Shown here in pieces: positions 42,727 through 50,857 of a stretch of DNA of 60,000 nucleotides. Source of the DNA: Bolinopsis microptera (taxonomy: Eukaryota > Ctenophora > Tentaculata > Lobata > Bolinopsidae); assembly GCF_026151205.1 (NCBI RefSeq), contig NC_087074.1, positions 7,483,726 to 7,543,725 on the forward strand, read 5' to 3'. The notes below the pieces were generated by a model, which was not told the origin of the DNA, did not search any database, and was given only the letters and a program-made list of their open reading frames with translations. Numbering within the stretch: the first letter of the stretch is position 1; every line of letters starts with the position of its first letter. The translations under genes and the position numbers were made by a program.

Positions 42727-43190
42727 ATGGCTGAACTGGACAATGCAAAGAAGGAAATAGACAATTTGAAGAAGCAGCTACATGAAATAAATGATAAAAA
42801 TGAGGATCTGAAGACATATGCCGACAAACTTAAAAATACAGTCAAAGACACTGCAAAGAAGAACGAAGATTTGAAGAAATATGCAGACGATTTATCGGAC
42901 CGAAATAATAATATGCTCGAGACTAATCAGAAGCTAGATAATGAATATAGAAGAATGCAACATGAATTGGACAAACGAACTCAGCTTAAAGAACAGGAAA
43001 TGGATAAAGCCTATCTTGACGGACAGAAAACTGGAAAATTGGAGCTTCTGGAGAAATGGGACGGAAATAGAAAATCAGATATACCGCTAAGAAAACCCGA
43101 CATCTTTCGTCACGGGGGAAACTTTAAACGATGGCTAAAGAATTTTCAACATTTTGCGACTGCATCGAAAATCCCAGAAAACAAGAGATT
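42727..43190 (+). pseudogene. gag, 5' part (coiled coil and capsid start)
   Basis: The ATG follows the leader by about 80 bases. Residues 1-100 are a charged heptad-rich coiled coil (AELDNAKKEIDNLKKQL). The start of a Ty3/gypsy-type capsid follows: PLRKPDIF, GGNFKRWLKNFQHF and PENKR. Capsid homology stops at PENKRL, and the frame closes at 43215 inside foreign sequence. The continuation is found 0.8 kb downstream. Confidence 0.7.
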
Positions 43191-44021
43191 GGGAAGAGGG
43201 ATGAGCTCCTTATAATCCCAGTCTCTAACAGGGGGAGGTGGATCCGCGAGGATCCGGGGACACGTTAAACATTTCTATAGTGCTGGAGAGGAAACTGAAG
43301 GCTCCCGTGTCTAACGAAGTGTGAATTAACACACTGCCTTGGTACCCTCTAGTCGGCCGTGTTTTCGGGCTACCTGGTGTTCAGTACCTGGAGCTTGTCA
43401 CCCCCAGGACTGGACATACGTCCCCAGGCAAGTGGAACACGGTGGTACGTGGACGACAGTCCACACCTAGCTAGTATCTTATCTTTTTGAACCCCACAAA
43501 GGTGGAAAATTACCCAGAAAGGGAGTAAATAAAAATTTGGAAGATAAGATCTAGTGAACAGGCAAGGCAAGAGAAAACGGTCAAAGTTCATAGTTGTGAC
43601 AGCTAAGTCCTCTATGGATAAGACCGTCGGTGGAACCTAGGAGTGCCAATCCCACTTACTGGTCATCCATCGCTACAGACTGGGTCCCTTGCCGGTAGGT
43701 TCACATATGCGTAACATCCTTTTATGTAAAAGGTTGCGTGATCTGCTCAATGTACAGTCGGGCCTACATAAGCTAAAAGCGACTTGGTCTTTATGATCGT
43801 CCAGTTAGTAAGCGAATGTAGCTGTTGTGATCAAGGGGATTAAAAAGTGAACCTTGGGAAGCAATGGGCAGTTCTTTAAACTGCGGGAATGGGGTCAGCT
43901 CAGACTGCGCCTGGTTACACATAATGATTAAGTAAGAATAAATAAGTAAGTAAGGGTGCATAAAAATTAAAAGTTATGATTGAATAGAAGCAGTTGAAAT
44001 GTAACAGGAGGTCGAAGACCA
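43191..44021. mobile_element. Unidentified 0.83-kb insert in gag
   Basis: Capsid coding breaks at ...agattgg and resumes at tggatgtatta, giving a 3-base duplication tgg. The insert is GC-richer than its surroundings at its start, rich in short inverted repeats (for example ggatccgcgaggatcc, 43241-43256), and has no long ORF. Near its end it has gattaagtaagaataaataa followed by gtaagtaag. This resembles the 3' part of some non-LTR elements, but no family was recognised. The boundaries do not fit a GT-AG intron. Confidence 0.5.
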
Positions 44022-44647
44022 GAAGTGTGGATGTATTAATTACCTATTTGGATCAAACATGTCAATCAAAAGTCGACACATTGAATTTCGACAGAATGCA
44101 GAGGCTGGATTTTGAAAGTTGTTGTGAAAAATTGGTACGAACAATAGAGGGATCAAATTCGAAAGCAGAATGGAGAACAAAATTATTCTCAGCAAAGCAA
44201 GAACCGACTGAATCAATCACGGATTTTGTAACTCGTCTTAACGACATGGCGGAGCGTTGTTACGGCACAGAAAAATCAACAATTAAATCGCAGATTTTAT
44301 ACGACTGTTTCATCAACGGATTAGCGTCTGAACAAATCTGTTTTGAAATTATAAAAAACGGGACCAACGACTACGCGACGGCATATGGTCAAGCGCTAGA
44401 TTTAGAAGCTATACACGCACTTCGAAGTGTCAAACCTAAAGTGGAAAAGAAAGAAGTGAAATTCGAAGATGAAGAAACAGAACTGTTCGCCATTCAGAAT
44501 GGACAGATGCCGAATTTTAATAGACAAAACTATCAAAGACCAAATTTCGATCGTCAGTACAATCAGAGATCAAACTTCAATCGCCAACAAAATCAGAGAC
44601 AGAATTTCAATAATCAGTGGAACGACCAAGCACTGCCGGCAGTGTAA
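44022..44647 (+). pseudogene. gag, 3' part (capsid and Asn/Gln-rich tail)
   Basis: Resumes with DVLITYLDQTCQSKVDTLN and continues through FVTRLNDMAERCYG and LYDCFINGLASEQICFE, typical of Retrotrans_gag capsids. The tail repeats NFNRQNYQRPNFDRQ-like units. In the next frame at 44628-44650 a CRQCKC cluster may be the start of a nucleocapsid zinc knuckle. The element loses its coding capacity exactly there, which suggests a deletion that removed the rest of gag and all of pol. Confidence 0.7.
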
Positions 44648-45824
44648 ATGTAAAATCCAATTGGCGGGAATTATTTGGAATATTCGGACAAAGTAAGTTT
44701 ACGATTATATTTGCTATTATTAGCAACGTACAAAGCATCGCCGTATGGTATCTAATCTGGAGGTACATTATAGTAGAATTAATTATAAGTAAATGCGTCG
44801 ATCGCACCAGAGGACGGATCCCAGTTAATGAGGGCCCAATTGACCGGGATGGTCAGGATGATACGGAAGTTTAATTCCTAGATTGACACTGTCCTTTATA
44901 TGTACTGTAGTAAATGTGTATATTTAGATATTCTCCTTAGATATTCCATCAACATAAAGAATTAATTAGCTGGAATTTTAATTATGTTAGTAAATAAGGA
45001 TAAGTAGTAACAAGGCTACTATGTATGATGAACATTATTTGAAGGAACTATTATAAATAAAGTATATATATATATGAAGTATGAGTACTAGGACAGTATA
45101 ACTATATTATGATTGACAATGAAACAATGATAATGAATAACAAGTGCACAATATGATATGTAATAAGAAATAAATATGCGCAATATGACAGTATTTGTAT
45201 GCAATGATATTAAAGTAAATGCACTATGTATGACAAAGATTATGTTATGAAAGATAATAAAGCGCAATCATATAAAATGAAAGTGCACAAGATAGCTAGA
45301 TTATGAATGAAGTGTATGCGCAAAGATATGATCAAGATGAGTAACAAGTAATGCACAATATGGCATGATATTTAAATAAGTGATAAGCAAGCGCTATGAA
45401 AATATAAGATTAAAATAATGTGAGATATGAAACGCCATGAAACAAACCATATTTTAAATGCAGGCCGGCCAAATGGAATGGGAACTAGATTAAATGACGT
45501 CACCCGGAAAATTTTATTTATTTATTTATTTATTTAGTTCTTAATTTATTTATTTATTTGCGTGCACGATTTGTGCCAAATCTGAGCTTAAATGTGCCAA
45601 AAGACTCTTTAGATCCAAGGCAAATTGAACGTGATTGTTGTCTGGAACCAAAATAATTACTTTAGCATGACCTGTTTTGTATACTTTTCTAATAAAACAC
45701 AAAAACCAAATTAGGCACGTAGTAATTTAGAATCTTGTATCTTTGTAACTAAAGTTACAGTTATAAAAATATATTATAATATGACCGGTTAATGGTGGTT
45801 AATCTAAATACTTAAATAGCAAGG
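44648..45824. other. Region where pol would be expected; no coding, degenerate repeats
   Basis: No protease, RT or integrase motif was found in any frame. The region 45140-45400 carries six or more copies of tgcacaatatga or tgcgcaatatga-like phrases roughly 20-35 bases apart, with one larger gap. A (ttta)n tract lies at 45513-45560. The spacing suggests a worn tandem array or repeated RNA signals. Confidence 0.65.
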
Positions 45825-47906
45825 ATGCGGAAGAAAGGATATTATCAACAAGTTATCTTCTTTATCAGTTGCTGCATAGCACTTTCAAAAGGAATGATTG
45901 AAGAAATCAATTACCACCAGGAAAAGACTGGTCTCATCTTACAAGGAATCGGAATCGTCGCACCGGAGATTACCCCTGTGCTGATATCAACATTTATAAA
46001 GATAAGAAATCCAATGAAAAATGTAAATGAATGCGAAAACATATGCAACATTGACGAAAATGTAATTTGGGGACTGCTAACCCACGTAAAATGTAATCAT
46101 GTGCACAACAAAATCGGAGATCGCCAAAATGTAATAAAGGAAATCGAGAATTCGGTGGATAAAGACCTCGAAAATGATTCTAGACAAATGGCGGAACGAT
46201 GTTTCAGAGAATGTATCAAAATACCGAAATGTAAAGCTTTCGGTGTGGAATATAGATCTGACGTCGTGATCTGCATTCTGAGAGAAACCATCCCTACGTA
46301 TCATCAGGATTCTAAAGGTTCAAGCGAATTCGACATGCGATGCATGGTCGAAGATAAGAATAAATTCTGTGGACAATATCAGTCCAGAATCAATATTCTG
46401 TTTGAAAAATCAAATGAAAATTTTGTCAATGAAACAATGACAAAAATAGAAAAACTTACTGAATTGACGAAAAACAGGAAACAGAAAAGATTTGTTCAAG
46501 CAGCCCTTGGATTTTTTGCCGGTTCTATTCTTACTGGAGTGTTCAGTCTCTATGAACAATCGAAAATTTCAACTCAACTTAACGAGTTCTACGACCAATT
46601 TCAGGATTTCCGTAATGAAATGACGGACTATATTGAATCAGCAACGGAATTTCATGAAGGTATGTTGAAAATGTACAAAACTTTGGAATTAAATTCCCAG
46701 GAGTCATTGGAAGAATTAAGCTGTGAAATGATGAGTATAATTCGGTATAACCTGAAAAGAAATCAGCTTCAAGACTGGAAAGAGTATATATACACTCTCT
46801 CGAAAGATTTGATAGACGGCCAATTAAAAGGTCCCGTGAATATACTGGATTTGCTGAAACATAAAAGAATGGAGGACGCAATTTATGTTGACAACGTCCC
46901 TTTATTCTATCGTCTAGGCAGAATGTGGCTAGCTGATGTAAAGAAAGATGGAAAATTTTTCAATCTTCATGTGATTATATCGATACCTCAAATAAAAAGT
47001 GATGAAATGTACATCCTATATCAAGTGAACCAAGTAGGTTTGGTCAATGGTACTCAGTGCATGCGTCTGGATATACCGAATCACGTGTATCAAAAAGATG
47101 GCGAATTCTACGAATTGGAAAACGAAAATAATTGCGAGGTCCGAAGTGGGATAAAATTATGTCTGGGGAATAAAGAAAACGAAGAATCTGCAAAGAAAGC
47201 AAGGTGTTTAAACGCCGACCCAAGAATATGTAAAACGAATTTGGAAAAATGTCAAATGCGCAATATTCAGACTAGTTCTGGTGTCATGGTCAGAGCAATA
47301 CATCATTTGAAAGCATCGACGCAAGAAAGTCCTACTGAATACGTGGATATTTCAAATGGAAGTACGGTGAAATTTCTCAACTACGATAAATATTATCAAA
47401 TAGTTGCCGACAACTACATCATTAGATCAATTAAAGAGCCAATGTTTACGAAAGAACTAGAGTTGACGAACCCCGAAAAATGGGACGAATATTTGATATC
47501 TGAAAATGAATTGCTGAAAAGAACGAATCTAAGTCAGCTCAGTGCTCATGTAGTTCAACAAAAAGAAATTGTTAAACATATCAAATCTGAAAGAATCGGA
47601 CTAAATCTGACGAAGGATCTAACTCTTGTGAATTTTATAGGAATTTTAACAGTAATGATTAGCATTATAGTGGGAATCTTCCTTCTATACAGCTATTGGA
47701 AAAAACGGTTCAGGACAAGGAAAGTAGAAAAGGACATAGAATTAGAAGAACAAAATAAAGACGAACTTTTAGAAAGCGGAAAAGATGAAGAATCTGGAGT
47801 AGATGAAACTAATTTCAGTGGTGAATATAGCGAAGGACTGCGACAAAGAGCGCCTAGTACAACTAAGGTGTATTCAGTGGACGATGTGAAAAACAGAGTC
47901 TTATGA
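45825..47906 (+). CDS. env: Envelope-like fusion glycoprotein (intact ORF)
   Basis: 693 codons starting MRKKGYY, with a signal peptide (VIFFISCCIALSKG). The ectodomain is cysteine-rich. Around residues 125-175 the spacing CFRECIKIPKCKAFGVEY then CILRE resembles a PAN/apple fold. A furin-type site RKQKR ends at residue 222. It is followed at once by a hydrophobic, glycine- and alanine-rich fusion-peptide-like segment (FVQAALGFFAGSILTG) and a long helical region. One membrane anchor lies at about 603-624 (FIGILTVMISIIVGIF), and an acidic cytosolic tail of about 67 residues follows. This layout fits class I-like retroviral or errantivirus/baculovirus-F Env proteins; the exact class was not identified. 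The ORF is undamaged, unlike gag. It stops at TGA with CTAG following. Confidence 0.82.
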   Translation: MRKKGYYQQVIFFISCCIALSKGMIEEINYHQEKTGLILQGIGIVAPEITPVLISTFIKIRNPMKNVNECENICNIDENVIWGLLTHVKCNHVHNKIGDRQNVIKEIENSVDKDLENDSRQMAERCFRECIKIPKCKAFGVEYRSDVVICILRETIPTYHQDSKGSSEFDMRCMVEDKNKFCGQYQSRINILFEKSNENFVNETMTKIEKLTELTKNRKQKRFVQAALGFFAGSILTGVFSLYEQSKISTQLNEFYDQFQDFRNEMTDYIESATEFHEGMLKMYKTLELNSQESLEELSCEMMSIIRYNLKRNQLQDWKEYIYTLSKDLIDGQLKGPVNILDLLKHKRMEDAIYVDNVPLFYRLGRMWLADVKKDGKFFNLHVIISIPQIKSDEMYILYQVNQVGLVNGTQCMRLDIPNHVYQKDGEFYELENENNCEVRSGIKLCLGNKENEESAKKARCLNADPRICKTNLEKCQMRNIQTSSGVMVRAIHHLKASTQESPTEYVDISNGSTVKFLNYDKYYQIVADNYIIRSIKEPMFTKELELTNPEKWDEYLISENELLKRTNLSQLSAHVVQQKEIVKHIKSERIGLNLTKDLTLVNFIGILTVMISIIVGIFLLYSYWKKRFRTRKVEKDIELEEQNKDELLESGKDEESGVDETNFSGEYSEGLRQRAPSTTKVYSVDDVKNRVL

Positions 47907-47910
47907 CTAG
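47904..47910 (+). promoter_or_regulatory. Candidate stop-codon readthrough site TGA-CTAG
   Basis: The env stop reads tta TGA CTA G. UGA followed by CUAG is the strongest animal readthrough context known, found in genes such as AQP4, MDH1, LDHB and OPRK1 and in some viruses. The frame stays open for 315 codons after it. The sequence is seen; actual readthrough is inference. Confidence 0.6.
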
Positions 47911-48854
47911 ACGAAGTAGAAGAATCAAATTTAAACTTGAACTGGAACCTAAATTGCGAAAATATAAATTGTGGAAACGTGCCAGAAAAAGAGGTAAAGA
48001 AAGCTGTAAATTTACATTACGAAAATGTAAATGATAGTGTTCAAGATGTCAGCGACTGGGAAAGTGAATCAAAGAATACAATAGACTCAAATAGTGCTTC
48101 GGATATACACGAGGAACTGGAGGAATTGAACATCGAGCATGACGCTTCTAACGATGATAATTTGGAACAACTACACAAAGAAGAGACGAAACGAGAAACA
48201 GAAATACCAATAGAAATATGGGTGATGATATTTAATTACCTCACCATCAAGCAATTACTGAAAGTACGAGAATTAAATAAACGATTCAGTAGTTTGGTGA
48301 AGGATTACTTGCGGAACCCTACCAATGTAATAATGGAAAATTTTAAATTTTATAGTTACGAAACGTTTTATTTAACGGAAATACTTATAGAAGATCAAAT
48401 GTGTTGGACGAATATGAAAACTAAAATTGGAAAGTTTGCCATGAAATACATGATCATGAAAGGGGTGTACTGCAGCGCCATCAATAAAGTGGAAAACCCA
48501 TACTTGAGGTTTTTAAGAACACGGTGTCTACCATTGTATACTTTCAAGGACCGGCTAAGAAGCTTCACTCCTAAAGCGTCTGACGACGAAGTGATCATAA
48601 GATGGAAGGAATATAAGAAGAATTCTTGGGCGGATATTTCCCCATTGGAAAAATCAATTATTAAAATGGAATGCAAGTTCCAAACTTTCTTAACGAAACT
48701 ATATATGAATAAATATGGTACGTCTCTACCGATAACTACGAATCGGGAAAAGATCCAAAGAATAGGCAAAATGCTGAAAACCGAAGAGAATAAAAACTTC
48801 AATCTTCTTCAAGCTATAAAATATAGACCCCCGATTGAAGTTCTAATAGGGTAA
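47907..48854 (+). CDS. F-box ORF 1, in frame with env after the TGA
   Basis: The 315 codons share the env frame. No ATG occurs in this frame before the F-box, whose first methionine is inside it (IWVMIF). The first 90 residues are acidic and Asn/Ser-rich. An F-box follows: IPIEIWVMIFNYLTIKQLLK, then VRELNKRFSSLVKDYLR. The rest (about 190 residues) is a helical domain shared with the second F-box ORF, for example WTNMKTKIGKFAMK and LEKSIIKMECKFQ. F-boxes bind SKP1 and bring a target to the SCF ubiquitin ligase; the C-terminal domain would be the target binder. Expression as an Env extension by readthrough is the simplest explanation for the missing start. A spliced RNA is the alternative. Confidence 0.78.
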   Translation, partial: LDEVEESNLNLNWNLNCENINCGNVPEKEVKKAVNLHYENVNDSVQDVSDWESESKNTIDSNSASDIHEELEELNIEHDASNDDNLEQLHKEETKRETEIPIEIWVMIFNYLTIKQLLKVRELNKRFSSLVKDYLRNPTNVIMENFKFYSYETFYLTEILIEDQMCWTNMKTKIGKFAMKYMIMKGVYCSAINKVENPYLRFLRTRCLPLYTFKDRLRSFTPKASDDEVIIRWKEYKKNSWADISPLEKSIIKMECKFQTFLTKLYMNKYGTSLPITTNREKIQRIGKMLKTEENKNFNLLQAIKYRPPIEVLIG

Positions 48855-49024
48855 TCAAACCGTAAAAAGGAAAATGTAAAATGTAAAATGTAAATCAAAC
48901 GTAATATGTCAAACGTAATATCACAACTCACCAACGGGTTCAAAATTATAGAAACAGGCTCTTTCGTCATTTCCATTATCACTTTAATTAAAGTTTTCTA
49001 ACCACATATTGATCAGCAAAGCAA

Positions 49025-49705
49025 ATGGAAAATACATCAGAAGAGATACCTTCAAAAACAGAAGAAATTCAAAGTCTATCCATTAAAGAAGTCAAATCAG
49101 TTTCCAACTGTAATCTACCTATTGAACTATGGCATATTATTTTGACAAGGCTGAATCTACGTGATTTACTCAAAGCCAGGTTAATTTGCAAAAGGATGGG
49201 GAAAATCGTCTCACAATATTTGCGAGACACAACAAGTGGATATCCAGATCTCTTCAGCTTCTATAATTATGAAACATATTATCTCTTTGACATTCTAATG
49301 GAGAACGAGATGTATTGGACCAGGATACAAACGAATATTGGAAAATTCGCGATAAAACTCCTAACCATGAGAGGAGCGTATAATGCAGCAGTAGTAGGAC
49401 AAAAGAAATGTTATTCTCGTTTTGTCAGAACTAGATGTCTAACATTTGAAAAATACAAGTCATTATTCCCAAATGAATCGGACTGGGTTATCCTAGAACG
49501 TTGGGGAAAGTATAAACACGAGTCATGGACGAAATTGTCAAGAATCGAAAAATCAATTATTAAGATGGAATGCAAATTCGATTATTATTTAAAGTACCAA
49601 TACTGTAAAGCTTATGGAACCTGGTTGTCTATTACAATGACAGAAGAGAAAATAAAAGAAATCAGTAAAATGATGAAATACGAAGATAAGCAATACGGTA
49701 AATGA
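49025..49705 (+). CDS. F-box ORF 2
   Basis: 226 codons with its own ATG (caaATGG). After about 30 polar residues the F-box reads LPIELWHIILTRLNLRDLLK, then ARLICKRMGKIVSQYLRD. The C-terminal domain aligns with ORF 1 along its whole length: YNYETYYLFDILMENEMYWT against YSYETFYLTEILIEDQMCWT, and RIEKSIIKMECKFDYYLK against PLEKSIIKMECKFQTFLT. The two are therefore products of an internal duplication, with clear divergence since. The shared C-terminal domain was not recognised in any family known to me. A role as an SCF adaptor that removes a host factor is inferred from the F-box only. Confidence 0.82.
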   Translation: MENTSEEIPSKTEEIQSLSIKEVKSVSNCNLPIELWHIILTRLNLRDLLKARLICKRMGKIVSQYLRDTTSGYPDLFSFYNYETYYLFDILMENEMYWTRIQTNIGKFAIKLLTMRGAYNAAVVGQKKCYSRFVRTRCLTFEKYKSLFPNESDWVILERWGKYKHESWTKLSRIEKSIIKMECKFDYYLKYQYCKAYGTWLSITMTEEKIKEISKMMKYEDKQYGK

Positions 49706-50266
49706 GTTCATCGCATAACTATGCGTGAATCTGCATTTAGATAAAGAATGATGAAAAATGTAAATATTGAAAAATTTGAAACTTAAAATATAAAACTGAA
49801 AACGGGCAGGTTTAAAGATGAGGAAGTTAGATAAGTAAAGGATCGAACTCAGCCCAACTGAGATCCTAAATAATAAATATATGTATACAGTTTAAATTGT
49901 GAAAGTTATTATAAGACTTCAATAAGTTAAACATTTATTAAGTTAAGTAAGAAATTAATTATAAATAAGTAAGAATAAGTTAAAAGGCAAATAAGTTAAA
50001 TATCCGATAAATTGAAAGTAGTTTGTCAAAGGACTATTAATTTAGTACCATTTCAGAGCCTTTTAAGTTTATTGAAGTCTACTGACCAAAATGGCCCATC
50101 CAGGGGTTATGATCAAGTTATTTCATAGGTTCTTAAATAGTTCTTGAATAGAAAATTACAAGCTAGTAGATCTTCTCGTTTAGCCGGTCTATTGAGATTC
50201 TGGATCGCAACCGTATCCCCTCTCTGCACAGGAACATTTCCTACGAAGACCGTAGACGCATCGTTA
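49706..50266. other. 3' non-coding region of the LTR element
   Basis: AT-rich, with repeated aagttaagtaag and aataagttaa phrases around 49920-50000. No ORF was supported. Confidence 0.6.
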
Positions 50267-50425
50267 TCGGGACGTAACCCGAATCTGTTTCGTATCGGGA
50301 CGTAACCCCCGTTGAGAAGAAGAAGAAAGAAGAAAGAAGAGGGAATGGAAAGAATTATAATTGTAGCAATTCGTTACCGGGACGTAACCCGACTTTAAAA
50401 GCATCGCAATCAGGGCGTAACCTGA
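50267..50425 (+). repeat. Four small hairpins with a cgtaa loop
   Basis: tcgggacgtaacccga at 50267-50282, a related tcgggacgtaaccccc at 50295, ccgggacgtaacccga at 50377 and tcagggcgtaacctga at 50410. The last differs from the first on both sides of the stem (G to A and C to T), so pairing is preserved. The second and fourth are each followed by ccccgttg and a purine-rich stretch, so the array is two copies of a two-hairpin unit. Confidence 0.7.
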
Positions 50426-50459
50426 CCCCCGTTGTCGTCGAAGAAAGAAGACCAAAGAA

Positions 50460-50476
50460 AAGGAAAGGAAAGGAAG

Positions 50477-50509
<33 letters not shown>

Positions 50510-50640
50510 TACTACTTGTAATAGTGGTGAGCGGCCCTAATGGCGAATTAGGTATTAATATATGTTAACAGTTTTAAGAAATGTTGATCAGCCCTAATGG
50601 CTAAATTATAGTAAATATTCTCCTATTTGAAGGAGAGGAA
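50460..50640. repeat. Purine tract and two agccctaatggc motifs
   Basis: A 50-base A/G-only stretch (50460-50513) is followed by ggccctaatggc and agccctaatggct, both able to form short GCC/GGC stems with a ctaat loop. Confidence 0.55.
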
Positions 50641-50843
50641 AACTTTGGTGTTAGATGATGATTATAATTAGGAGACCTAGGTTCTAAAATTCAGAGTCTT
50701 AAAATTTAAGGATGTCAAGGAAAATTTAATAGAAGAAAAGAAGAAGACGAAGAAGAAGAAGAAATATTTCATTAGAATAGTACGAGTAAGCCCTCGGTTG
50801 GCGAATCGGCTAATCGGTGAAATGATCAAATTAAAAACTCTAT

Positions 50844-50857
50844 GAAAAAGGGGATCG
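50844..50857 (+). promoter_or_regulatory. Polypurine tract
   Basis: gaaaaaggggatcg lies directly before the 3' LTR, in the place of the second-strand primer in LTR elements. Confidence 0.7.

Noticed and set aside
43191-44021. Possibility that the gag interruption is an intron
   Set aside because: The boundaries do not offer GT-AG sites that restore the capsid frame; an insertion with a short duplication fits better.
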